From NCBI GenBank assembly GCA_027063065.1, contig JAMOSO010000050.1, positions 1-64,000 of the forward strand: DNA of 64,000 nt. The letters are read 5' to 3'. The translations under genes and the position numbers were made by a program. Below are positions 1-8,059 of the stretch, piece after piece. Every line of letters begins with the position of its first letter. Position 1 is the first letter of the stretch. Origin of the DNA: Planctomycetota bacterium (lineage in GTDB: Bacteria > Planctomycetota > JAMOSO01). The notes beneath the pieces were generated by a model. The model was not told the DNA's origin and did no database searches. It worked only from the letters and a program-made list of their open reading frames with translations.

Positions 1-99
1 ACTGCTGCAGAAAGTCGCATTCGCGATGTAGACTTCGCAAAAGAAATGATGGAATTTACTAAAAATCAAGTTCTTATGCAATCTGGCTCTTCTATGATG
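1..99 (+). repeat. 99-bp direct repeat, copy 1 (flagellin 3' end)
   Basis: These 99 bases are identical, base for base, to 3541-3639 in the second flagellin. Identity stops abruptly inside the last 16 codons. The window edge hides how far the identity extends upstream. Confidence 0.95.
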
Positions 100-144
100 A
101 GCCAAGCAAACTCTTCTTCTCAAGTTGTTCTTGGCTTATTGTAA
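1..144 (+). CDS. fliC: Flagellin, C-terminal end (partial, 5' end outside window)
   Basis: The first 47 codons read in frame 1 as a flagellin C-terminal D1/D0 helix: a [16 protein letters not shown] block, then a methionine- and serine-rich helix ending in a VVLGLL-type terminus and TAA. Flagellin C-termini pack in the core of the filament and carry the export/assembly surface. The segment is nearly the same as the end of the complete flagellin downstream, so this is the upstream member of a flagellin pair. A strong terminator follows directly. The gene is truncated only by the window edge. Confidence in the family is high; the paralogue class cannot be told from this end alone. Confidence 0.93.
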   Translation, partial: TAAESRIRDVDFAKEMMEFTKNQVLMQSGSSMMSQANSSSQVVLGLL

Positions 145-159
145 AAGTACCTCGATGGG

Positions 160-193
160 AAAAAAGGTAGGCTTTATATGCCTACCTTTTTTT
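160..193. terminator. Bidirectional Rho-independent terminator
   Basis: A 7-bp perfect stem, GGTAGGC (166-172) with GCCTACC (180-186), has a 7-nt loop, an A-tract before it and a T7 tract after it. It can end the partial flagellin on + and the convergent glycosyltransferase on -, whose stop codon lies in the T-tract. Confidence 0.88.
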
Positions 194-2048
194 AATTATT
201 CCAAATTTTATCTAATAAATTTTGGAAATTCATAGCAAAACTATTACCATCACATAACCTAGAATTCAATAATGTATTGCGTAAGTTACCACCATGTAAC
301 AAAGCAAGATTAAGCTTATCTCGACCTAGAGCAATGGCTTTTGCAACATAATCATCCTCACTATCAGCTATCCACTCATCATATCCTAAATGCGTCAATA
401 TAGACACCCCTACCCTAGAAACGTGCGTGTCTCCCCGCATCGTAATTACAGGCACCCCCATCCATAAGGCCTCAAAGGTAGTTGTGGTTCCATTGTACGG
501 AAATGAATCTAATGCAACATCTACCTGATTATACAGCGCAAAATGCTCTGCCAAATCAGACATACCAGGCAAACACTGAATCCTCCCCACATCAACACCA
601 AAGCATTTAAATTGATTTAAAATTCGCTGTCTAGCCAAATCAGTATATAACAAAGGACTTTTTAACACCAAAACAGCTTCATCACAAGCGAGTAAAATAT
701 TAGACCAAACCCTTATTACATCCTTAGTGATTTTTTTAGCAGAATTAAAAGACGCAAAGACAATTCTACCTTCTTGTGGCTTATATTCTAATTTCACATC
801 TAAATCAACTATCACATCTGGTGTACCATAACATAAAAAAGCACCAGAAATATTAATGATTTTTTCACTATAAAACCTATCACCATATTTATCAGCTATA
901 GAATCGCCTATTCTATAATCCATAGCTTGCAAGCCTGTTGTGTTAGGATACCCTAGCCAAGTAACCTGTTTATAAGCCACCCTACCATGCAATACGTCCA
1001 AACGATTAGCGGCGGTATGACCAGACAAATCAATGATAATATCCAATTCATCTTGACGTATTAGAGACTGAGCAGAACTTACATCTAAATAACCAATTTC
1101 ACGCCAACAGTATGCAATAGAGCATAACTCATCTCGCAAAACACATTTACGCTCTTTTTTTTCAGTATTATAAAGATAAATATCCCATTGAGACGTATCG
1201 ATATTACGCATCAATGGCATTAAAAAATATAAAACCGCATGCCTTTTAAAATCACCAGAAATAAAACCTAACCGTTTTTTATTTCTTTTGGACGGTCGTG
1301 ACAAAACAATAGGCTGTCCATAAACATTATTCAATCTATTATTAAATAACCGGCTATATTCTAAAATCAAACCCGATTTGGACTCAACAAAATAATTCAA
1401 ATCTAACAACAAATTATTATAAGCTAAATTAAATACCTCATCAGAACCTAACGCTCGCTTATAAGCTTCTATCGCCATGTCAACTGCACAAAAATGATCT
1501 AAAACCGTAGCGTACTTATACCACATGATACCATCGCCAGTTACCAACTGAAAATATCTTTGAAAAATTGGCAAGGCCTCTACCCAATTTCTTTCCTCTT
1601 GTAAAATCCATGCCAAATTATGCAAAGCATTTATATGATTTGCGTCTAAATCTAATGTCTTACGATAAGCCTCTTTAGCTAATTCAAACTGTTTTAACTC
1701 AAACAAAGATAAACCATAAGCATTTAAAAAGTGCGTATTATTAGGAGACAAAAAAACTGCCTGTTTTAAAAATGTACAAGCTTTATCTTTTTCACCTAGC
1801 CCACTAAAAATAACTCCTGCAGAAAAAGCCACGGACGCATCTGTATTATTTAATTTAAACGCCCGTTCAATTACCTGCCCAGACAAGTCTTTGTTATTTA
1901 ATTGAAAATGAACCTGCGCTAACATTTCCAAAAGCTTTAGATTATCTTCATCGGTCTTCAAGGCCTCTTTCAACTCTATCAAAGCAATGTCAAAAAGACC
2001 TTTATTAATTAAATCTACAATAAATTGGTATTTTTTTTTCATAATCAT
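192..2048 (-). CDS. TPR-containing O-GlcNAc transferase-like glycosyltransferase (GT41/SPINDLY type)
   Basis: The protein has 618 residues. Roughly residues 5-215 are helical TPR-like repeats (a YGLSLFELKQFELAKEAYRK-type unit is clear). Residues about 258-600 form a GT41 catalytic region. Family landmarks are present: GDFKRH with His270 (matching the UDP-site His of human OGT), DLSGHT with His344, WLGYPNTTG, FNSAKK with Lys438/439 (matching the catalytic Lys), and DSFPYNGTTTT near 514-524. GT41 enzymes move a sugar, usually GlcNAc, from a UDP-sugar to Ser/Thr. The gene lies between two flagellin genes on the opposite strand, so flagellin O-glycosylation is the obvious guess. That is inference; no substrate is encoded in the sequence. 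A possible AAGGT ribosome site precedes the first ATG; a second ATG two codons later is also possible. Confidence 0.88.
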   Translation of the reverse strand: MIMKKKYQFIVDLINKGLFDIALIELKEALKTDEDNLKLLEMLAQVHFQLNNKDLSGQVIERAFKLNNTDASVAFSAGVIFSGLGEKDKACTFLKQAVFLSPNNTHFLNAYGLSLFELKQFELAKEAYRKTLDLDANHINALHNLAWILQEERNWVEALPIFQRYFQLVTGDGIMWYKYATVLDHFCAVDMAIEAYKRALGSDEVFNLAYNNLLLDLNYFVESKSGLILEYSRLFNNRLNNVYGQPIVLSRPSKRNKKRLGFISGDFKRHAVLYFLMPLMRNIDTSQWDIYLYNTEKKERKCVLRDELCSIAYCWREIGYLDVSSAQSLIRQDELDIIIDLSGHTAANRLDVLHGRVAYKQVTWLGYPNTTGLQAMDYRIGDSIADKYGDRFYSEKIINISGAFLCYGTPDVIVDLDVKLEYKPQEGRIVFASFNSAKKITKDVIRVWSNILLACDEAVLVLKSPLLYTDLARQRILNQFKCFGVDVGRIQCLPGMSDLAEHFALYNQVDVALDSFPYNGTTTTFEALWMGVPVITMRGDTHVSRVGVSILTHLGYDEWIADSEDDYVAKAIALGRDKLNLALLHGGNLRNTLLNSRLCDGNSFAMNFQNLLDKIWNN

Positions 2049-2102
2049 ATGCTACATAATTACCTTATATATAACAAGTTAGAAAAAATTTTAGTTTTTT
2101 TC

Positions 2103-2130
2103 TAAAGTTGCTAAACACAAGTGACGATAT
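2103..2130 (+). promoter_or_regulatory. Candidate sigma-28 (FliA) promoter for flagellin
   Basis: TAAAGTTG (2103-2110) and GACGATAT (2123-2130) are separated by 12 nt. The E. coli FliA consensus is TAAAGTTT-N11-GCCGATAA, so the boxes match at 7/8 and 6/8 positions with one extra spacer base. It lies about 125 nt upstream of the flagellin start, implying a long leader. Confidence 0.6.
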
Positions 2131-2139
2131 TGTAGATAA

Positions 2140-2226
2140 CGGTTTGATTTTTGTAAGTAAGCAAAAACCGCTGTTCATCGCACGGGAAGGCGATGGGAGA
2201 AAAGCAACCAACTTTACTCCATGGAG
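2140..2226 (+). promoter_or_regulatory. Structured 5' leader of flagellin mRNA
   Basis: The region between the putative promoter and the start codon holds three inverted repeats. CGGTTT (2140-2145) pairs with AAACCG (2165-2170). CATCGC (2176-2181) pairs with GCGATG (2190-2195) across an 8-nt loop. CTCCATGGAG (2217-2226) is a 10-nt palindrome. They precede an AAGGAGG ribosome site. I recognise no known riboswitch class; it could affect mRNA stability or translation. Confidence 0.45.
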
Positions 2227-2256
2227 AATGTAGACCCTACTATCAAGGAGGATATC

Positions 2257-3684
2257 ATGGGACTAAGAATTGCAAACAATGTATCAAGTTTAAATGCACA
2301 TCATCAACTTATGGCTACGGATAGCCGTATGAGCAAATCGCTACAGAAGTTATCTTCTGGATTTGCAATCAACACAGCAGCTGACAAGCCAGCAGGATTG
2401 GTAATCAGCGAAGGCTTACGCGCGCAAATAGGCGGTATGGAACAAGCCATATCTAATTCGCAACGCGCCTCAAACATTATAGGCACAGCAGAAGGCGCTT
2501 TAACAGAAATGAATAGCTTACTAAAGTCAGTAAGAAGTTTGGCAGTAGAGGCGTCTTCAACAGGTGGAATGGACGCACAACAGATCGCCGCCAATCAAGC
2601 GGAAGTAGACTCAGCCATCAACACCATCGATCGCATTGCCAACACAACCAGATTTGCTGGCAAACGTTTACTAGATGGCAGTCAAGGCTTTAAAGAAACA
2701 GGCTCTAATTCTGTTCACACTTCTATCGCAAATTATTCAGTTCGCGGTGCACAGTTTGGCTCAGCCTCAACAATTAACGTTGAATTTAACATCACGCAAA
2801 CTGCCACACAAGGTGGCACTGGTCAAATTAGCGATTTATCAGATGGCTCTTCAAACGACGTTACTATCCGTGTAACTGGTAGTAAAGGCTCAGAAATATT
2901 CTCTTTTAATGGTGGTACTTCAAAAGAAGCTCAAGCCGAAGCCATCAACTCACTAAGTGATAATACTGGTGTTTCAGTTGATACAAATATGAATATTAAA
3001 AGTACCGAATATGGCTCTGATGCTTTTGTGACAGTTGAAACCTTAGAAGGTCCAAAATACTCCGTTGAGCAAAACATGAGTCGCGGAAAAGACATTGAAG
3101 GCTCTATAAACGGAGCAAGGGTAGACGGAAGCGGTTTAGTTGCCACATCATCATCCACATTTTTTAACGGCTCCATAGAAATGGGTACTACCCAATCCAC
3201 AGGAACGGTTAATATTGGCTTGCAAGAATCTGGTATGAAATTTCAACTAGGAGCTGACACTAATCCAAATGAGCAAAAAACAATTGGTATTGGCAATATG
3301 CATTCAACAAACTTAGGCACTAAAGTGTTTACAGAAGGTGACGGAACTACCTCTAGCGGATATCTATCTTCTTTAAAGTCAGGCCAAAACCACTCTTTAG
3401 CAGTCGATGCTGACGCTGCAGTAAAAATTATTGATGCAGCCATTGACGATGTGAGCAGTACACGTGCAGAATTAGGCGCATTCCAAAAAAATACGCTAGA
3501 ATCAAATATTAACAATTTACGTGTTACAACCGAAAACTTAACTGCTGCAGAAAGTCGCATTCGCGATGTAGACTTCGCAAAAGAAATGATGGAATTTACT
3601 AAAAATCAAGTTCTTATGCAATCTGGCTCTTCTATGATGGCTCAAGCAAATGTGTCATCACAAATTGTTTTAGGAATGTTATAA
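2257..3684 (+). CDS. fliC: Flagellin
   Basis: A complete flagellin of 475 residues and main subunit of the flagellar filament, exported by the flagellar type III system. The N-terminal D0/D1 region (about 1-140) opens MGLRIANNVSSLNAHHQL and continues with the conserved LSSG...INTAADKPAGL pattern. The C-terminal D1/D0 region spans about 390-475. The Ser/Thr/Gly-rich middle (about 150-385) is the surface-exposed variable part and offers many sites for O-glycosylation. An ATG 12 codons upstream is in frame, but AAGGAGG lies just before this start and the flagellin N-terminus begins here, so this start is strongly preferred. A sigma-28-like promoter and structured leader lie upstream; a probable glycosyltransferase gene is divergent. 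Its 3' end overlaps a small convergent ORF by 6 nt. Confidence 0.97.
   Translation: MGLRIANNVSSLNAHHQLMATDSRMSKSLQKLSSGFAINTAADKPAGLVISEGLRAQIGGMEQAISNSQRASNIIGTAEGALTEMNSLLKSVRSLAVEASSTGGMDAQQIAANQAEVDSAINTIDRIANTTRFAGKRLLDGSQGFKETGSNSVHTSIANYSVRGAQFGSASTINVEFNITQTATQGGTGQISDLSDGSSNDVTIRVTGSKGSEIFSFNGGTSKEAQAEAINSLSDNTGVSVDTNMNIKSTEYGSDAFVTVETLEGPKYSVEQNMSRGKDIEGSINGARVDGSGLVATSSSTFFNGSIEMGTTQSTGTVNIGLQESGMKFQLGADTNPNEQKTIGIGNMHSTNLGTKVFTEGDGTTSSGYLSSLKSGQNHSLAVDADAAVKIIDAAIDDVSSTRAELGAFQKNTLESNINNLRVTTENLTAAESRIRDVDFAKEMMEFTKNQVLMQSGSSMMAQANVSSQIVLGML
3541..3639 (+). repeat. 99-bp direct repeat, copy 2 (flagellin 3' end)
   Basis: Identical to 1-99 over its whole length, third codon positions included. 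The codons that follow differ (GCT CAA versus AGC CAA), which marks a sharp boundary. Confidence 0.95.
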
Positions 3685-3975
3685 TTTAATATTAATGTCA
3701 GGCTGAGGATTAACAATATCCTCAGCCTCTTGGCATAAATCAGCACACTCTAAGCTATGTTTAATATTGTGATAACCTAATATAGTTTTAGATTTAATTA
3801 AAAAATGTGACTTAACCAAATTTTGCCATATTTTAGCACGCTGTTTACGATTTGACGTGGGAATAAATTTATCAATTTTCCATTGATAATATTTAAAACA
3901 TAAATCAATAACCTTTAAAACTAGGTAATCAATCATATTTAACGACTCTATTAATTTATCTTCTTTAGCTTTCAT
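3679..3975 (-). CDS. Hypothetical small protein
   Basis: An open frame of 98 codons from ATG (or 104 from an upstream TTG), convergent with the flagellin and overlapping its last 6 nt. The product is Lys/Leu/Ile-rich with no signal peptide or membrane segment. Its middle has an RKQRAKIWQNLVKSHF stretch and its end contains HSLECADLCQEAED. I do not recognise a family. No clear ribosome site precedes either start. The lack of any other gene in the stretch and the coding-like composition favour a real gene, but an accidental frame is possible. A role with the neighbouring flagellin is not supported by any motif. Confidence 0.4.
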   Translation of the reverse strand: MKAKEDKLIESLNMIDYLVLKVIDLCFKYYQWKIDKFIPTSNRKQRAKIWQNLVKSHFLIKSKTILGYHNIKHSLECADLCQEAEDIVNPQPDINIKL

Positions 3976-4085
3976 CAAATAATTTATCGACAATTATAAT
4001 CAACTCTTAAGCAAGCAAGCAAAATTATAGATTATTTTAAAAATTGTCCTTGCATAATACCAAAATCAGCTTAAAGTGATTAATG

Positions 4086-4106
4086 TGACTTATATGGGGT
4101 AAGTCA
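4086..4106 (+). promoter_or_regulatory. Inverted repeat upstream of Myb-like regulator
   Basis: TGACTTA (4086-4092) and TAAGTCA (4100-4106) form a perfect 7-bp inverted repeat with spacer TATGGGG. It ends 6 nt before the AGGGGG ribosome site of the next gene. It could be an operator for autoregulation or an mRNA hairpin near the start. Both are inference. Confidence 0.45.
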
Positions 4107-4125
4107 AATTTTAGGGGGAAACACG

Positions 4126-4512
4126 ATGGAGCATACCACCGTCAAAGCAAAAAGGACCGCACGGCCCTGGACAGCTGAAGAAATTGAAATTTTAACAGGT
4201 CTTTTTATTCGCCAAAGTGATGCTGAAATATTAGAAGCATTGCCAAAGCGTACGTTAAAGGCCATTAAAAACAAGGCACGTGAACTAAATTTACGCCGAC
4301 CCAAAACAAAAAAAAACACTATCATACCTAAACTAAAACAACCAAAATATACCTGTTGTGATATATGCGGGAAAGACTTGCCCGCCAATGAAATTGCAAT
4401 GGGAGCAGCAAACCATTTAAATTGCTGGCGCCAATGGGTTGCTGAACAAAAATCAAACGAACCCGTTTTGCAAGCAACTCAATTTAACAACGAGTTTGCA
4501 CTCGTTTCTTAG
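4126..4512 (+). CDS. Small Myb/SANT-like DNA-binding protein with Cys/His motif
   Basis: The product has 128 residues. Residues about 13-58 look like a Myb/SANT-type three-helix domain: WTAEEIEIL, then a leucine-rich helix, then RTLKAIKNKARELNLRR as the likely recognition helix. A basic linker (RPKTKKN) follows. Residues about 85-109 hold CCDICGK and a later HLNCW, a spacing that could bind one zinc. A strong AGGGGG ribosome site supports the start. The family is a generic bacterial Myb-like regulator; targets are unknown. It is followed 24 nt later by a flavoprotein gene on the same strand, which may be co-transcribed. A perfect inverted repeat just upstream suggests self-regulation. Confidence 0.72.
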   Translation: MEHTTVKAKRTARPWTAEEIEILTGLFIRQSDAEILEALPKRTLKAIKNKARELNLRRPKTKKNTIIPKLKQPKYTCCDICGKDLPANEIAMGAANHLNCWRQWVAEQKSNEPVLQATQFNNEFALVS

Positions 4513-4536
4513 ATGACTACCTATTACAATTAAGTC

Positions 4537-5760
4537 ATGAAATATGATTTAATTGTAATAGGCTCTGGACCTGCTGGATTGATGTGTGCAATCCAAGCTG
4601 CCCAAAGAAAATTAAAGACTTTAATAATAGAACAGCTACCAACTTTGGCAGCCAAATTAAAAGCTACAGGAGGAGGCCGTTGTAACCTAACAAACACATT
4701 AGATAACAACTCTTTTATCAGCAAATTTGGCAGGCAACATAGATGGATGCTAAATGCTATAAACCTTTTTGACCACCACTCACTAATAACATTTTTCAAC
4801 CAATTAGAAGTTGACACACACGCTCCAGACGGCATTAAGGTATTTCCCACAACACATAAGTCTGACACAATTGTCAACGCTCTTATCAAGAAAGCAAAAA
4901 AAGAAAACATCACCATTTTAACCAACACAAAGCTAACTGACATATTAATACAAAACAAACATATTGTAGGTATTAAAACACAATCTAACCATTATCAATG
5001 CACTAATGTAACCTTGGCAACAGGAGGTTTAGGATATCCACATCTCGGTTCAACTGGAGAAGGCTTTAAACTAGCTAAAAAAGTTGGTCACAGTATAACA
5101 TCACTCTACCCAGCTATGTTACCATTAAAAACACAAGAAAAATGGGTAGCTCATTGCACTGCTGACACAATTGCCAAAGCTACTATAAAAATAAATAAAA
5201 AAATTATAGCTAACGGTGATTTAATATTTACCAAAACAGGGTTAAGAGGTCCTGCAATCCTAGACTGCAGTCGCGAAATAACCCCTCTATTAGCCACGCA
5301 GCAAAAAGTAAATTTACTAATCAACCTCACAAAAGGTTTAAACGAAGAAGAAATAGCACAACAATTAAACAAGCATCAATTAGCAAATAAAAATGCAACC
5401 GTTTTAGATTCAATAAAAACTATGCTACCTAATAGTGTAGCTAAAGAACTATGCAAATTAAGTGGATGTAACAGTCAAAAACGTCTAACTAAACAAACTG
5501 GCAAACATAAAATTGCTTTATTTAAAATATTAACTTGGACACCACTAACTATCATAGGTCATGATGGTTTTGCAAAAGCAATGATTACAAGAGGCGGTAT
5601 AAATTTAAAAGAAGTAGATTGCAACACTATGCAAAGTAAGCTAATAAAAGGGTTATTTTTTTGCGGGGAAATATTAGATTTAGACGGTCCTTGTGGAGGA
5701 TACAACCTAGGTTGGTGTTTTACTAGCGGATATACGGCTGGAATTTCTATCAATCCTTAA
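4537..5760 (+). CDS. BaiN/HI0933-family FAD-dependent oxidoreductase
   Basis: The protein has 407 residues, the usual size for the HI0933/YhiN/BaiN flavoproteins. An N-terminal dinucleotide-binding fold shows GSGPAGLMCA near residue 8 and an acidic residue ending the second strand (LIIEQ). A TGGGRCNLTN motif typical of the family follows near residue 47, then LATGGLGYP. The C-terminal FAD contact reads FCGEILDLDGPCGGYNLGW. BaiN reduces bile-acid intermediates, but most family members are uncharacterised and no substrate can be inferred here. It ends 4 nt before the convergent nucleotidase gene. Confidence 0.88.
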   Translation: MKYDLIVIGSGPAGLMCAIQAAQRKLKTLIIEQLPTLAAKLKATGGGRCNLTNTLDNNSFISKFGRQHRWMLNAINLFDHHSLITFFNQLEVDTHAPDGIKVFPTTHKSDTIVNALIKKAKKENITILTNTKLTDILIQNKHIVGIKTQSNHYQCTNVTLATGGLGYPHLGSTGEGFKLAKKVGHSITSLYPAMLPLKTQEKWVAHCTADTIAKATIKINKKIIANGDLIFTKTGLRGPAILDCSREITPLLATQQKVNLLINLTKGLNEEEIAQQLNKHQLANKNATVLDSIKTMLPNSVAKELCKLSGCNSQKRLTKQTGKHKIALFKILTWTPLTIIGHDGFAKAMITRGGINLKEVDCNTMQSKLIKGLFFCGEILDLDGPCGGYNLGWCFTSGYTAGISINP

Positions 5761-5764
5761 AAAA

Positions 5765-6673
5765 CTAATTATTGATTCCATAAGGAACATGAACCGAAGG
5801 AACAAAGTCCTTTGCCTTTTCTACATGCACCAAACTATCGTCAAAGAAAATCTGTGGCGCAAAAGCTGCTAGGGTTTGAGATTTATCCATACCAGAAAGA
5901 AAAAACGCTTCATTAACCTCTAAACCCCAAGAACGCAAACTCATCACCGCACGCATAAAAGCACGTGGCCCTCTTGCCGTCACTAAAGCTGTGCGTATTT
6001 TGGGTTGATACTCACTATTTAAAGACAACTCTTTTTCATCCATTTGTATTTGAGCTATTTGCAAAAAGAAATCTGTCAACGGTCCAGGTTGCAAAGGTTT
6101 ATCAAAATTATCACATTCATATTTTTCAAATTCGATTAATCCTTTTTCTTGAAAAATAGTTTCTGATTCATCACTAGCTAAAATACCATCAAAATCAAAA
6201 GCTAATCTTAACCCATCTAAACCTTCCATATTTGGATGTTGTTTGCCTGTCACACATCCTGCAGCCATACCATTTTGCAAAGCAAGTAACACATCGTCTT
6301 TATTTCCTGTTAAAAACAAATGCACACCAAAACTGCGCATATATGGCCATGGCGATGCCCCCTCTGTAAATGCCGCACGAGTAATATTAAGCTTATAATG
6401 CTCCAAAGATTTCATAATACGTACACCCGTAGATGGGTTGTTGCGTGACAGCAAAACAACCTCAACCGGTTTAAAATTAAATTTTTGAGAATTTAAGCCC
6501 AATAGCTGATTTACAAATAAAAAAGCAACGCCCGGTTGTAACGTTATGTTTTCGTTCTGTTTTTGATATGCAATATATTTATCTTTACCCTGCTCACGAA
6601 AAACAGCATCAGACTCTGTTAAATCAAATAGTGCAGATGATGCTACAGCTATAATTAATTTATTATTATGCAT
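5765..6673 (-). CDS. 5'-nucleotidase, cytosolic NT5C1-like
   Basis: The 302-residue product matches the cytosolic 5'-nucleotidase I family (5_nucleotid, NT5C1 type), which removes phosphate from nucleoside monophosphates such as AMP. Family signatures include VVLLSRNNPSTGVRIM, TEGASPWPYM, the HAD-like DFDGILASDESE block with the probable nucleophile/metal aspartates, RTALVTARG, and a C-terminal FFDDS. No signal peptide or membrane helix is seen, in line with a cytosolic enzyme. Bacterial members usually sit alone and serve nucleotide salvage or balance. The next - strand gene upstream is an MFS carrier 21 nt away, so the two may share a transcript. Family assignment is firm; the substrate is not. 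Confidence 0.87.
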   Translation of the reverse strand: MHNNKLIIAVASSALFDLTESDAVFREQGKDKYIAYQKQNENITLQPGVAFLFVNQLLGLNSQKFNFKPVEVVLLSRNNPSTGVRIMKSLEHYKLNITRAAFTEGASPWPYMRSFGVHLFLTGNKDDVLLALQNGMAAGCVTGKQHPNMEGLDGLRLAFDFDGILASDESETIFQEKGLIEFEKYECDNFDKPLQPGPLTDFFLQIAQIQMDEKELSLNSEYQPKIRTALVTARGPRAFMRAVMSLRSWGLEVNEAFFLSGMDKSQTLAAFAPQIFFDDSLVHVEKAKDFVPSVHVPYGINN

Positions 6674-6694
6674 AATTGAATTGTAATATTTATT

Positions 6695-7999
6695 TTATTT
6701 TTTACTAGCACTTCTAGATACATCTGGAATCGGTACAAAAAACGCCCAAACCAATAAGACTAAAACACAACTTAAACATGTTAAGCTAGCCAAATTATAA
6801 CTATTCATCCACAGTTTGGATCGCGCATATAACGGAGGCCCCATTGCAGAGCCCATAACTAAAAACATCATCATTTTAGCACTGATAGCGCCTAAATGTT
6901 TAGTGCCAAAAAAACGTGGCCAAGTTACCTGAGTCAATAAACCAAATAAGCCACCAGCAATGCCATTACCAATAATAACAGACCAATATCCCCAGCGTGT
7001 TTCTAAGACAATTGCCCCCGACAGAGACAAAGCCATTGCTCCAAGCATAATCATTAATAAAAAGGTCAACTCTAATCTATCACTAACCCAGCCCACACTT
7101 AAATTAACTAAAATAGATATAATAGTCGCCGGTAAAAAAGTACCAAAAGCTTGTATATTTCCCCGTCCAGCTATAGTAAAGATAGAAGCTATATGAAATG
7201 TAAAACCTGTTATGTATAAACTCATCATTGCAAAGGTCAATGTAAAAAGCCAAAACACTTGAGTCTCTTTTACTACTGATAAATCAAATGAATTATCTTT
7301 CACTATAGTCTCAGCCGCTAAAGACTCATCTAAACCATCAACTGCCAAACCACATTCTGTTGGGTTATCTCTAAAAAATACTAAGGCAAATAAAGTAAAA
7401 CCTATACCTATTGCAAAACCCATATACTGCCACGCCAAAGACCAAGACGAGTGTTTAATAAGAAAATTAAAAAATAAAGGCCCTGCCGAAAACAATAAAG
7501 ATACAAAAACACCACTTATAGCACTAACTCTACCACGGTATAAACTAAACCATTTCATAGTGATATTGCGACTGACCAAAGTAATACTACCCTGACCAAA
7601 ATAGCGTAGCAAAAAACATAAAAGAGTTAACAAAACAAAAAGGTATGTAGAATTATAATTTAATAATTTAGCAATGTTTTCTAAACGACTTAGAACTAAT
7701 AAAACCAGCCCTAAACCAATAGACGCTAATACTGCCATAACTCTAGCACCAAACCTATCATAAAATTTACCTGCTAATGGAATACTAAACCCACTTATAA
7801 TTGTGCCTAAAGCATAAGCGTCACTTAAAAAGCCATCATCAATATGCAACGCCAAAACTACATGGTGCGTAAATGCAGAAAACCCAATTGTCTGTCCCGG
7901 TATTGATACAACCATCCCCAAAACAGAACACATAACAATAAACCATCCATAAAAAAATGGCAGTTTTTTTGGTGTAAAAGGAAAATTAATAAGATTCAT
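6695..7999 (-). CDS. MFS transporter
   Basis: A 434-residue, very hydrophobic protein with about 12 membrane segments in two halves around a charged central loop (near 215-235, VDGLDESLAAETIVKDN). The loop after helix 2 reads GKFYDRFGARVMA, close to MFS motif A. The N-terminus FYGWFIVMCSVLGMV resembles the oxalate/formate antiporter-like (OxlT/MCT-like) branch of MFS, which carries monocarboxylates. That sub-assignment is from general resemblance only. It precedes the 5'-nucleotidase on the same strand with a 21-nt gap, so they may form a pair, but nucleosides are not the usual cargo of this branch. Confidence 0.82.
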   Translation of the reverse strand: MNLINFPFTPKKLPFFYGWFIVMCSVLGMVVSIPGQTIGFSAFTHHVVLALHIDDGFLSDAYALGTIISGFSIPLAGKFYDRFGARVMAVLASIGLGLVLLVLSRLENIAKLLNYNSTYLFVLLTLLCFLLRYFGQGSITLVSRNITMKWFSLYRGRVSAISGVFVSLLFSAGPLFFNFLIKHSSWSLAWQYMGFAIGIGFTLFALVFFRDNPTECGLAVDGLDESLAAETIVKDNSFDLSVVKETQVFWLFTLTFAMMSLYITGFTFHIASIFTIAGRGNIQAFGTFLPATIISILVNLSVGWVSDRLELTFLLMIMLGAMALSLSGAIVLETRWGYWSVIIGNGIAGGLFGLLTQVTWPRFFGTKHLGAISAKMMMFLVMGSAMGPPLYARSKLWMNSYNLASLTCLSCVLVLLVWAFFVPIPDVSRSASKK

Positions 8000-8059
8000 A
8001 AAATATTATTAGCATTGAAAATAAATATGGTTTATATAATTTTTTATTATACTAAAAAT

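Noticed and set aside
2304-3560. Open frames of 66-105 codons on either strand inside the second flagellin
   Set aside because: They lie wholly inside a strongly supported flagellin and read as low-complexity shadow sequence.
8015-8059. Longer N-terminus of the RluA-type enzyme from TTG
   Set aside because: The extra 15 residues do not resemble the family and contain no ribosome-site support.
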